A DNA stretch of 64,000 nucleotides. It comes from Panax quinquefolius (taxonomy: Eukaryota > Streptophyta > Magnoliopsida > Apiales > Araliaceae). Under the pieces are notes generated by a model. It was given only the letters and a program-made list of their open reading frames with translations. It was not told the origin of the DNA and did not search any database. The stretch's first letter is position 1, and every line of letters starts with the position of its first letter. The DNA is taken from positions 54,013,300 to 54,077,299 of the forward strand of contig CM035173.1 in assembly GCA_020205615.1 (NCBI GenBank). Reading direction: 5' to 3'. Both the position numbers and the translations under genes were made by a program. Below are positions 11,548 through 21,725 of the stretch, one piece after another.

Positions 11548-11690
11548 AAACAAAGTTCCAAGCTTGCTGGGCTTGAAGAGTTCCCAGGGAACTAGAGGAG
11601 TTCCAAGGCTGCTGGCCTTAAAGAGTTCTTAGTGAACTGAAGTTCTAAGGCTGCTGGCCTTGAAGGAATCTTAGTGATTCTGGGTGCTGC
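11548..11690 (+). repeat. Three tandem 45-bp units
   Basis: Three units share AGTTC(C/T)AAG, GCTGCTGG(C/G)CTT and a GAGTTC-type half near 11550, 11600 and 11640. In one frame they read as a repeated SSKAAGL-type peptide, but stops break it, so coding is not claimed. Confidence 0.7.
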
Positions 11691-11707
11691 CCTTCCTTAG
11701 TGGAAAT

Positions 11708-14202
11708 TGTGACGCCCCCAAAATAGGTCCAATCCACCCAACCCATTATGAGTCACCAAATACATGGTACAGAAAACAACTACAACTTTATTATTACAAT
11801 TTTCGTGCAAAATACAAAAACATATACTGTGAGTTTAAATACAAATATTGTCTTCTAGATAATATCCACACCCAGATAAAGTCCTCATTACAATTATTGA
11901 TGCACTATTTTACAAAAATAGTGAGGACTGCTAAAAATACTGTCTAGGACCATCACTCTATACCCTGACTAGTTCCTATTATGTTCTCGCTTCCTAAGAA
12001 GAAAAATGGAAAAAAAAGGAAAAGGGTGAGCTCAACTAGCCCAGTAAAGAATATTATGACTAAGATAATATACAACAAATTATCCTTAGTCTTCAACAGG
12101 TAAAAATCTGATAGAATATAATTGACAACAAGTTTTAGATCAACAACTGCAGCGGAAATAATAATTCATTAGAAGAGTTAAGTAGAGAATGAAATCTACT
12201 ATCATCTATGAATTTAAAAGTCCATCATCAATGTTTTATCCCTGTAACATCAATTAATATACATCTTGAATCAAATATTCATCTTTGCACTACGGGCCAA
12301 AGATATTCATTTGTATCACCAGTTGGTCATGTTCATCTCAACACCTGTTCATCTTTGCACCATGGGCCAAAGATATTCATCAGGTAATCATACATCTTTG
12401 CACTACAGGCCAAAGATATTCATCAAGTATCACCATTAAGGATTGAGGATGATGAAAAACATTTTAGAGAACGAATCCAGTGAGACAGAAGGACAATATT
12501 AGGGATTCGTATTTTGGTTTATCTAAATTCAATAATATTCCATAATAACCAATTGTGAAGTAGAATTCAAAAATAAAGATCAAAACATGGATACAATCAA
12601 AGATAGTAACCATAAAAGACATCTGGGATAAAAAAGAGAAAATTTCATTTTTTGGTGAATAGTGTCGTATTCGTGAATAGTGCCGTATACGTGAATAGTA
12701 ACCCCGACACAAAAAGGTAGAAATTCTAAAATAAAATTCATAACAATATCTCAACATAATGATATTGAAGAAAATAATATCATTTAAGAAGAAAATAACA
12801 TCCCTTACCTCAAAGAAATAGTACTTCGAAATGGAATATTGGATATGATGCTGAACGAAACTTGTACTGAATAGCAACTCTCAAAGTATCTAAATATTCA
12901 CAAAATACGCTCGATAATATAGAGAGAGAAAGCTTATGTTTTTGGTGTGATTTTCAATTCTAACTTAGCCCTCTATTTATAGGAAAATGTTATCACGCCG
13001 AAGCAGACTTGACCTGCTACCTGATGGCTTTACCTGCTATTATTGCCACCCACCACATTTGAAATTCAATTTGAGCACATTTCTCACCAACCAAAAGTGG
13101 GGTCCACTAATTCTAGAATTTTCCACCAAAATGATAAATTAAGAAACTTCAACAATTTCTGAACCAATCACCTCTTAAAATTCATAACAAATCACACGTT
13201 CATTTTTAACGGTTCAAAATTTGTGGTCATATACACAACTTATTTATGTATAACATATCCAGAAATCACAACGATCCAACGGTCGAATTAAAAATTATAA
13301 CTCACACAATATATCTCAAGAACACTGGTTTGATTTTTAATACCACCAATCCGACAAAATACTGATAAAACACCTCAACATTAATTCCTTCAATTATAGC
13401 CACATAAATAAATCCATCATTTATATCCACATCAAATATATATTTCCTTATCATATAAATCAATAATTAATTATTCATAAATAATATTACAAAATCACAA
13501 TCATGACAACAAGGCAGTTCCTAGGAAAGAGGAAGCTTTCCAATAAGGATTTCTCCTTACTGGCGCGCAATTAGGTGACCAAACCTCTCCTTGACAGAAC
13601 TTTCTAGACGTTGCCAATAATGCTATTTAATAATATTATTCAAATAATATGAATTATTGATTTGATAATGGGAAATATTGTGCAATGACAATTATTGAAA
13701 CAACAATAATATAAACTATCAACGCAACAATTATTGAATCAATAAAATAAAATATTGAACAGTAACTATTGTAACAATTATTGAGTAATGCCTTCTTACG
13801 TAAGAATCAATAATTCAACAATACTATGTAATACCGTGTGCTACTATGCAATCACGCGTATTACCGTATTTTAACCACCAGGTAATCCAATAGTGTTAAC
13901 GGTAACAATAACGCTGTTATTTATAAAAACTCATACTTTGTCGTTTTCCTTCATCAAACCGTTTTCCGTTATGGGGCCCACAAATGAATGCGCCGTCGTA
14001 CGGATATTCCCGACAAAAAGAATATTCCACGACCAAACGAATATTCCCCGACAACAATGAATATTTTATAACCACTTACTTATTTTGCAAAATTTGCACA
14101 TTTCACCCTTAACCAAAATATTATATCAAATTAACACCTTATTATTTCAAAATAATAATTAGAGGAAATTCAATTTTATTTATTAAAAGCTGGGGTCTTA
14201 CA
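11708..14202 (-). repeat. 3' LTR of A2 (2495 bp)
   Basis: On the minus strand this runs from TGTAAGACCCCAGC (14202 downward) to TTTGGGGGCGTCACA (11708). It contains reverse-strand GAATATTC sites at 14020-14027 and 14039-14046, a TATA box near 12980, tandem GTGAATAGT units at 12657-12703 and GTAGTGCA units at 12280-12420. The 3' flank GAAAT (11703-11707) is the presumed TSD; its partner is lost. Confidence 0.88.
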
Positions 14203-14216
14203 ATGTCCCCTCCTTA
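14203..14216 (-). other. Polypurine tract of A2
   Basis: On the minus strand TAAGGAGGGGACAT directly precedes the LTR start TGTAAGACC, and overlaps the stop codon of the integrase frame. Confidence 0.8.
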
Positions 14217-14663
14217 TGAAATTTTGTCCTCGAAATTGACGTACATACCTGGTGTTTCGAAAAGGTGAGGATACCTCGTTTTCATTTTTGATTCCAACTC
14301 CCAGGTCATTTCTTCAATAGCATGGTTCCTCCACAAAACCTTAACTTGTGGTATAACCTTTGTACGTAGGGCATGCTCTTTCCTATCCAAGATCTTGACA
14401 GATACCTCCTCGTACGTTAAATCTTCGGCTATCTCGTCTGGTTCTAACGCAATAACGTGGTTAGGGTCATCCACATATTTACGTAACATCGATACGTGAA
14501 AAACGTTATGAACACGCGACATACTTAGCGTTAAGGCGAGTCTATAGGCCACAGTTCCTACTCGATCGAGGATTTCAAATAAATCGAAGGTTTGAGCTTT
14601 TTTCTCTTCATCGACTCTTACTTCTAGAATAGCGCCTTCTTGCACCTTCTTCTTTATGTTCAT
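14214..14663 (-). pseudogene. Gypsy integrase C-terminus plus chromodomain (deletion fusion)
   Basis: This uninterrupted 149-codon frame ends at the PPT, where a chromovirus pol should end. Residues 5-20 (KKVQEGAILEVRVDEE) match the linker between RNase H and integrase of A4 (near 30845-30890). From FEILDRVGTVAYRLAL (about residue 28) it matches the integrase C-terminal segment, followed by VHNVFHVSMLRKY and a chromodomain-like tail with VKVLWRN, E-TWE and RYPHLFE. The zinc-binding and DDE catalytic parts between them are deleted. The family's chromodomain is thought to direct integration to heterochromatin. The frame is open but the product could not integrate DNA. The start used is the first Met and is arbitrary. 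Confidence 0.8.
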
Positions 14664-14689
14664 CAGCTCCAGTGTATAGCTTGAGCGGT

Positions 14690-15351
14690 TTTAACTTTAT
14701 CAATTAAAATTGATTCTACTCGTATGTCATCACGTGCGTCCCTAAAGTCTTTAACTCTATCTCTATCATTTGTAAATTATACAAGATAGGTCTTAGTGTT
14801 CAATAATATCGCACTCGTACTCGCGTACGATCTTCTACTCAATGCATTAGCTGCCACGTTCATTTTTCCAGGATGGTATGGTCAGAACATGTGCCGAAAT
14901 GAGTTGCCTCTTGAGCTCTTGGAAAATCTTCTCGCATTCCTCGCTCCATACGAATTTTGTATCTTTCTGAGTCAGCTAAGTTAATGGAGTAGCGATTTGA
15001 GAAAATCCTTCCACGAATCTCCGATAGTAACCAGCTAAGCCTAGAAAGCTACGTATTTCGATTATTGACTTAAGTTGCTCTCAACTGTGACTCATATCCC
15101 AATCTTGGATTGCACGTCACAATAGCACCTATTGTTTTACCACCAAACAAATATAGCGTCCCCTACGGAGAGTCTGGCTTTGGTGCATTCCATAAAGGAA
15201 GTTACCAAATAGAGGCTTGAGTACCAACTCTTGTAGTTGGGTTTTTAGCTCCTGAAGTTCAATAAGAGCCATTCGATAAGAGATTTTAGAAATGGGTTTT
15301 GTACCGGGTTCAAAGTCAATACAAAATTCAATATCACGCTCTGGGGGTATG
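14690..15351 (-). pseudogene. Shredded RT/RNase H of A2
   Basis: Minus-strand pieces occur in pol order: the RT entry segment with [11 protein letters not shown] and YRMA (15350-15232), then the RT thumb with [18 protein letters not shown] (15070-14990) and FVWSEECEK (about 14960-14930), then an RNase H tail [12 protein letters not shown] (about 14860-14800) and the start of the RNase H-integrase linker. The RT palm with the catalytic Asp pair and most of RNase H are deleted. Several stops and frame changes are present. Confidence 0.75.
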
Positions 15352-16244
15352 TGTAAGACCCCAACTTTTTAATAAAGATGATTTTTCTATAAATATCATT
15401 TTTAAATATTATGGAATGAATTTGATATAATGTTATAGTTGTGGGTAATATTTATAAATTTTACAAAGTACGCAAGTTGTTATATAATATTCGATTGGTT
15501 CAGGGAATATTCGTTTTAACAGGGAATATTAAATGCGACCAAGACAATCATTAATGGACCCCGAATCGGAATTATTGTCGGATTGAGAAAACGACAAAAA
15601 TATTTTTATAAAAATAACGGCGGAAGTTTTACGATTAAAAGCATTGAACTACTCGGTAGTAAAAAATGCGATGTCTGGCGTGGTTGCATAGTAGCACACC
15701 TGTATTGATTATTGATGCTTACATGAGAAGTCACTCGCTTTTGTTCAATTATTGTTTCAAAGAATTGTTGCATATATCTCACGTTATTTGATTCAATTAT
15801 TGTCGATATTTTATATATTATTAAATCAATAATTAAGATGACGAGTTATTAATATTATTATTTGCAATATTAACGATGTCTAGAAGTTACGCTTGATGAG
15901 AGGTTTGGTCACCTAATTACGCGCCAATAGGGAGAAATCCTTATTGGAAAGCCCTCTCTTTCCTGGGAACGACCTGGTCAATTAATAGTGTGAATTATAA
16001 TAATGATGATAAAATTTTATTTTATTAGTATTATTAATGTAATAAAATAGAAAAGCTTTTTATATAAAACAGAATACTTTTATAAAGTTATTTGTTTTAT
16101 TAGATTATAAATAGAATATATTATATTTTATTTAAAAGATTTTGTTTTATTAGAATATTTTATAGTAAACCAATCTGGATCGTCCATTTAAAAGTAAATC
16201 AATATGGACCGTTCAGGAATTAGTTACTATTCAGTCCATTCTCC

Positions 16245-16253
16245 TATAAATAG
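16245..16253 (+). promoter_or_regulatory. TATA box of LTR A3
   Basis: TATAAATAG lies at the same place relative to the LTR start as in A5 (58659). Confidence 0.55.
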
Positions 16254-16435
16254 AAGCTCATTCCTTCATTATTTCTTACGAATTCACTGAAACTCTAGAG
16301 ATAGAAACTATAGAGAGAAAGAAGAAAAGTATTCTGCTACTTCACTACTCCTATATCCAGTTTTTTTTACGATAAGGGGTATTATTTCTTTCGTCTTCAT
16401 GAAGAGAACTTTTGTTATTCTATTCTTTGTTATTA

Positions 16436-16770
16436 TGTTGGAATAACCTGTCTATGTGAAATACCGCATACATGGTGAAATTCTTCTGTTATTCTATTCT
16501 TTATTATTCTAGTGGAACATCCTGTCTGTGCGTTACGCATGACCTGGTTCCGTTATTTACTATTCTGTTGGAACATCCTGTCTGTGCGTTTACGCATGAC
16601 CTGGTTCCGTTGTTTATTATTCTATTGAAATATCATGTCTGCGCGTTTACACATGATCTGGTTCCATTATTTATTATTCTGTTGGAATATCCTGTCTGTG
16701 CGTTTACGCATAACCTGGTTCCATTATTTATTATTCTGTTGGAATAACCTATTTGTGCGGTCTATCGCAT
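16436..16770 (+). repeat. Tandem repeat of about 59 bp, five or six units
   Basis: Units follow the pattern TATTCTGTTGGAA-A-CCTGTCTGTGCG, then T-ACGCATGACCTGGTTCCGTT. Internal units are highly similar. A5 carries about four units at 58840-59070, so copy number differs between LTR copies. Confidence 0.85.
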
Positions 16771-16776
16771 GCCTGG

Positions 16777-17480
16777 TGATTAGAGAATCACAGAATCCAT
16801 GTGGTTGAACCTGCACAATAACAGATCACACACGAAGCTTGACGGCTTGTGCCGTCGGGGGATAGCTCCGGTGTGAGAATAAGTACAGGTTGTTCACAAG
16901 GTTTAACAATGGAGGTTTTAGAGTTTAGTGCTCAAAGAATGTAATACCTCTTAATTGAAGCCTAAGCCTTGTATTTATAGCGTTCTCACTACCTTAGAAT
17001 CCCTTTCCGAGTCAGTTTAGGACTCCTAAATATGGTATTTACCATTATTTAGGTCCAACACAATTTCTTAAAAGGTGCAAGTGGAATCCAATCCCAACAC
17101 TACCTTTGGAGTTACCTTAGTTAAATATGGTTAGGACTAGAATCCTTAACCATTTGAACTACTTATGGCTCCAGACTATGCACGCAGGACAACCCACTAC
17201 ACAGGCCCAATCCAACCGAACTCATTTACTTGTCTGGGCTCCGGCCCAAAAGGGCTAGAATACCCGACCCCGAACACCATACAACAAATTAGGGCTCCGG
17301 CCCAAAAGGACTCAGATGCCCGAACCCGACCGCCATAAACCCGAATAGAACTCCAGCCCAGAGGGCTCGGATGCCCGAACTCCTTTGACATCCCTGAGGG
17401 CTTCAGTCCAATGGGCTTAACATCCCCTTCTAGCATCGGGCCTTCAGCCCATCTGGGAGTTGGTAAAATACTCCCGAACA
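16777..17480 (-). mobile_element. Minus-strand Tat-like LTR (about 704 bp)
   Basis: Read on the minus strand it starts TGTTCGGGAGTATTTTACC (17480 downward) and ends TCTCTAATCA (16777). Its second half matches the 5' LTR of the Tat element at 54340: CCTCCATTGTTAAACC, TGTACTTATTCTCAC, a GGAG-TATCCCC block and GGCACAAGC-GTCAAGC. The U3 half is GC-richer and does not match. There is no matching TSD on the two sides, so a simple solo LTR is not supported. Confidence 0.7.
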
Positions 17481-17543
17481 TTAGTTAATTCTAGATAATT
17501 GTAATTGTATCTTATTGTTACATTAGGATTAGGATAAAATAGA
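17481..17543 (+). repeat. 60-bp direct repeat, right copy
   Basis: This partner of 9061-9120 begins exactly where the Tat-like LTR ends. Confidence 0.8.
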
Positions 17544-17970
17544 TTTTGAATTATGAAATAATTATTCAAGTATTTGTATTATTTGAGAACTCTCCAAACT
17601 CATGTATATACATATTAAGATGATGTACTATTATTTTATATACAATAATATAATAATCATTTATTGGTGTTTACAGTTAAAACAAAAGGATGACAAGAAC
17701 TAAATTGTTTTCTCTATTTTGTTTCACAACAGGATACACTACATGCACCGTTGCTATATACATGCATTTGTTATACAAAGATAAAGAGGCAAGTGTAAAT
17801 ATTATCACAACTACCATAGTTATCTAATCTATATATTCAAAACCCATTTGAGTGGATAACAACGGATAACATTTTTCTGTCGAAAATTATAGTTATATTC
17901 TCTAATAAAACTTAAAAACACAGTTATAACTTGTGGACGGGAGTATATTAACAAGGAGAAAGAAACGTAC
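17544..17970 (-). other. Putative host intron, downstream part
   Basis: AT-rich and noncoding. On the minus strand it begins with the donor GTACGTTT next to the exon at 17971. The next exon is not found between here and the Tat-like LTR. Confidence 0.45.
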
Positions 17971-18339
17971 CGTAAAAATGAAGTTGTATCCCAAATCAAG
18001 AACAATTCCAAGAAAATCAATCCTCCTCCACATAATTTTCAAATAATCCGGCGTCATAAAACCCGCCTCACCGGAAAAATCAGTGCCATCGCTAGTGAGA
18101 ACATAACAATGCGGATGTATTTTCAAGCAACGAGCATACGCCTTTTCATCCAATGCTATAACCACAACATGATCCAAAAGCTTAAGAGTTTGATTTCCAA
18201 TTCGGAAGCTCTCAAGAAAAAGATCAAATACAGAGTTGGGTGCTGCCCAGGCTTCATTTAAAGTGGTTAGGATCACAGTTCTGTTTGCCATTGATGCCTT
18301 TTCCAGTAGTGTCTTCAAGTTAAGATCTATGCTACTAAC
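17971..18339 (-). CDS. Exon of a nucleotide-diphospho-sugar transferase family protein (partial gene)
   Basis: A 123-codon minus-strand exon without stops encodes LLEKASMANRTVILTTLNEA, then WAAPNSVFDLFLESFRIGNQ, HPHCYVLTSDG, DFSGEAGFMTPDYLKIMWRR and LGYNFIFT. This is the conserved core of the plant Nucleotid_trans family (PF03407, formerly DUF271; related to GT77 glycosyltransferases, Golgi proteins that move sugars onto cell-wall or glycoprotein acceptors). In relatives the metal-binding D-x-D follows directly after FIFT, so it must lie on the next exon. Splice signals fit: acceptor TTTTAAAG before GTTAGTAGC, and donor ACG|GTACGT after FIFT. No other exon is visible, so this is either one exon of a gene with very large TE-filled introns or a gene fragment. 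It is the only host protein-coding sequence recognised here. Confidence 0.75.
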
Positions 18340-18784
18340 CTTTAAAATAAAAACAAAGTAAGATAAATATGCATAAAGAGAAATGATTTATATGTAATTT
18401 TGTGGGGCTATTAATGATAAACTTGAAACTTTTTCTACTTGCTTTTCTTAATTTGTATGCCAAATATATTTTGGACATCATTCCGAGGACAAAGAGAATA
18501 TTAATATTTACGTTAAGTGATGAGTCTTTATTTTTTTTAGATATTAGTGGACTCTACTAAATGACATATTTATCTTTTATTTTATGTACTTATGGCTATT
18601 TTTTTGAAGACAAAACAATTGTACATTTGGACGCCCTTTTGATGGAGGAAGTAAGTTAACTTGTGACTAACGTAAAACTTTGATAAAATAAAATAAATTA
18701 GTGTGAGACTTTCTTAATTCTTTAATTTCTATCTCATCCATACACATACATCAATATTTATATTTATAGTCGACATAAATTTAG
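18340..18784 (-). other. Putative host intron or flank, upstream part
   Basis: AT-rich, no ORF or TE motif. It separates the transferase exon from the SIRE-type element. TTTAG at 18780-18784 is that element's probable TSD. Confidence 0.45.
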
Positions 18785-20153
18785 TGTTGGTTTATATCTT
18801 TTGTGATTTTAATAATGACAATATATTTGTGAATCTATTTTGCTGAGATTTCAATTCAAATTCGAATCGGAGCTTTTTAAGGAATTGATTTTGCTAAGGA
18901 GTCTATTTATATTTTAAAAGGAGTCTTATAAGGAATTGTTTTGAAATGCTCAAACTCTATCAGGTTTAGTTTTCTTTCCTTTATTCTAGCTATTTTGGTT
19001 TGACTAGGATACTATATATTTGTTATCTAAATATTATATCTGTTGAGTTATTCTCTTGGACTTCTTCTTTCCTTATATCTATGATAGTAGATTTCGTTTA
19101 TATATATTCGTTGGTCTAGTCAAAATTTGTTGCTAAAATAATGTGATCTATTAATTGTGGTCTAAAGCTTTCCTGCTAACAAATTCCTTATAAGTTTGTT
19201 TGCCTTTAAACGTTACCATTCAGTAAAAAGGAAACTAGTCTAATTTTAATAGGAGACTAATAAGGTGGTTTGAAAAAGGACTCTAAATATTTTATCTTCT
19301 TTGATTCCTTTTCTAATTTGACTTGATCTTTGTCTTTGGAAAATATCTGTCAAGTATATCAGGTCCTTGAAGTTTCAAAATCAATATGAGGATTTCATGC
19401 TAACAATATTCAACTAGCCGTTGCTTGCTTTTACATAAATATTTATTCAGCTGGGCTAAAGAACTACACCTCACATGAAGCTGAAAATCATCATTGAGTA
19501 CATCTATAGAGCTTTATAAATCTGATTCCAGTTATTGTATTTCTTATATATATTCTTTTTGAGCTGAAAGAAAAACTGTAATACTTCATAATCTTTGTAA
19601 TCCAAGTGGAAGCCTGTTTTGGCTTGGGTGTCATTGTAATAGGTATTCTGTTCAAAGGTAGTCTCAAGTTTTCAGAGGTGAGAAAAGTTGCAGAGGAGCA
19701 AAAGTTGCAGAGGTGCAAGGGGGCAGTGGTGTCCATCATTGTGAAGCTACTTTGAACAGGGAGTTCTTTTTATTTGTACTTAATTGAGTATTAAAGTTTA
19801 ATAAAAAGAGTCTCCAATCCTAGTTTGGATTGGGCATGGATTAGGCTACTAGACTATAGGATAGGGGCCGAACCACGTAAAAAATCTCGGTGTAATTTAC
19901 TGTTGTTTTGCTTCTGTTTTTAGCTTCTATATTCTGCAGATTTTGTTTACGTCGAAATTTTTTTACACTAATACAGACAGGTATTAGCTGTCCGTTTATA
20001 ACAGACGAAGAATATAACTAATATGGACAGGGTTAGATCATCCGATTATAGCCTGCTTTAGTACACTTTGAAAATTGTTCAATGTAGATCACTTCTAAGT
20101 ATAAACACCTATTCACCCCCCCCCCTCTACGTGTGCACATACATAGAATTACA
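18785..20153 (+). repeat. 5' LTR of the SIRE-type element
   Basis: TG...CA ends; near-identical over its length to 22857-24206. A run of Cs at about 20115-20126 is longer than in the 3' LTR (about 24174). Confidence 0.9.
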
Positions 20154-20155
20154 TT

Positions 20156-20172
20156 TTGTATCAAAGTAAGGC
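20156..20172 (+). other. Degenerate initiator-tRNA-Met PBS
   Basis: TTGTATCAAAGTAAGGC lies just after the LTR. It differs at a few positions from the usual TGGTATCAGAGC-type PBS. Confidence 0.6.
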
Positions 20173-20189
20173 TCTACTAATATTGATCT

Positions 20190-21725
20190 TTGCATGTCGT
20201 AGGGAAAAATCCTATGGCACACCTCAGTTTTCAAGAAGGTCAACCCACAAGCCGACCACCTTTGTTGCTCGGAAGTGAAAACTTTAACTTTTGGAAGTTT
20301 AGAATGATGATTTATCTTAAACGAGACCCATGGGAATGGTGGGTTGTTGAGAATGGCCCTGTCATTCCAAGACATTATGATGGAAAATCGAAGACTCTCA
20401 TGGAAATGGATTCAAATGAATCATATATGTTTTCCCATAACTCAAGAGCCATGGAAACACTGCTAAGTGGGATGATTCAAGCTGAAATTGACAAAGTTTC
20501 TGTATGCACAACTCCTAAAGAAATATGGGATACAATCATCATGAGCCATGAGAGAACTACAAAGGTAAAAGAAGTCAAATTAAGTATGATAATACAAGAA
20601 TATGAACTTTTCAGGTTAGAGAAGAATGAATCCATCAAAGAAGCTCAAGCTAGATTCCTCACTCTCATGAACTCTCTAAGCATGCTCGGCCGGAAAATTG
20701 ATCAAAGGGAGATAAATAGAAAGATACTTAGAGTCATGCCCAAACGGTTCGTACCAAAAATTACGACTCTTCAAGACTCAACTACAATCAGTTCGATGGA
20801 AACTCTAACTTTGTTTGGAGAGCTTGAAGAATTTGAAAATCAACTAAAGAGGTATGATGAAGAGGATGAAGCACCAATAAAGAAAACATTGGCACTTCAA
20901 GTCGAGAGCAACAATGAAAGTGATCACGAAGAATTTGATGAAGAAATTGAAATGATCTCAAGAAAACTTGAGAGACTACTACAAAGGAAAAATCAAAAAG
21001 GTAGCTCAACTCCAGTGAGCAAGTCCGAAACGAAATAAGAAGAAGAAAATGTCCAACTCTGTTTCATGAGACTAGAAGATGATAATCAACTTGAGGTAAC
21101 AAATTTTCATAAAGCTTTTGAAATATCTATGCCTGATTATATTGCTTTACAAAATAAAAATCAATAGCTCAAACAGAAAAGTGCTTATTTTAAGAATTGT
21201 GTAGATGAGTTAATAAATGAAGTTAAGTCGCTTATTAAAGACAGAAAAGAAAATGAATATCTTAAAATTAAAAATGAAGTGTTACAAGAAAATTTGAAAA
21301 TGAGAGACGCATGCATTGATGCTTTTAATGATGGAAAAATGATGAATTTTCAACATGATGATAATATAACAAATGCAGAAATAACGTCTTTAAAAAATGA
21401 TCTTGCTAAATTTGTGCAAGGAGAAGAGAACCTAAATGTTATGTTAGGGGCACAAAGGTCTAGTCTTGATAAACAAGGAATTGGGTATAATCCTATGAAA
21501 AATGTGAAAAATAGAACTAATGATAATATTAGAATGATTAATAGTAAACCAAGGTTTAAACCACTTTATTATTCACCATTTGTTACTTGTAGAAAATGTG
21601 GTTTTAAAGGTCATTTTGATTCTAATTGTAATAAAAATATAATAAAACAAATTTGGGTAAAGAAATGTGATTTATATGCTACTAACCCAAAAGGACCCAA
21701 GAAGATTTGGGTACCAAAAAGGTAG
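20190..21725 (+). pseudogene. Copia (SIRE-type) Gag with two stops
   Basis: One reading frame of 511 codons runs from an ATG at 20190 to the terminator at 21723-21725, interrupted only at 21036-21038 (TAA) and 21165-21167 (TAG). Residues 1-282 form the UBN2-type capsid domain: LLGSENFNFWKFRMM, then EWWVVENGP, EIWDTIIMSHE and IKEAQARFLTLMN. Next come an acidic region, a coiled-coil-like stretch and a CCHC zinc knuckle CRKCGFKGHFDSNC (about residues 469-482). It ends in GPKKIWVPK, a sequence usually found at the gag-pol junction of this lineage. Gag would build cytoplasmic virus-like particles. The ATG at 20190 is upstream of the capsid motifs and plausible. Confidence 0.85.

Larger units (their letters stand above)
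9121..11707. other. Unidentified repeat-rich sequence (element J)
   Basis: No ORF has a recognised domain. The stretch holds a tandem duplication (9211-9400), a dispersed AATCGTAG motif (9436-10590), an Asn/Gln-codon-rich tract near 11490, and 45-bp tandem repeats (11548-11690). It is less AT-rich than the surrounding DNA. The gypsy copy A2 is inserted at its right end. It could be the leader or LTR of a retroelement whose coding part is lost, but neither PBS nor TG...CA ends could be fixed. Confidence 0.4.
11708..15351 (-). mobile_element. Family-A gypsy remnant A2 (3' LTR plus shredded pol)
   Basis: Read on the minus strand, this contains RT and RNase H pieces, an integrase C-terminus with chromodomain, a PPT and a complete LTR. 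The 5' part is missing: at 15352 it is cut by the plus-strand LTR A3. TGTGACG at 11708 is the reverse complement of the LTR end CGTCACA. Protein similarity to A4 (24933-33733) places both in one family, Tekay/Del-like chromoviruses. Confidence 0.85.
15352..16776 (+). mobile_element. Truncated family-A LTR, copy A3
   Basis: This starts TGTAAGACCCCAACTTTTTA and follows the solo LTR at 57590 closely (GATGATTTTTCTATAAATATC and onward). It interrupts the pol of A2. GTATG at 15347-15351 would be the TSD, but the right side is lost: at 16777 it is joined to a Tat-like LTR, about 1.4 kb in. Only the first part of the LTR, including the TATA box, remains. Confidence 0.82.

Noticed and set aside
9121..11707. 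Possible endogenous pararetrovirus in the AATCGTAG block
   Set aside because: No capsid, RT, movement-protein motif or tRNA-Met site could be seen; the impression rests only on a long leader-like look.
16472..16747. 91-codon frame with repeated LVPLF-ILLE-HPVCAFTHD peptides
   Set aside because: A direct read-through of the 59-bp tandem LTR repeats; noncoding.
17197..17481. 94-codon Gly/Pro-rich minus-strand frame
   Set aside because: Lies in the U3 half of the Tat-like LTR and arises from tandem GGCTCCGGCCCAA-like blocks; not a protein gene.
19491..19739. Minus-strand open frames in the SIRE-type LTRs (also 23566-23790)
   Set aside because: They are chance frames in both LTR copies, antisense to the element and without a domain.
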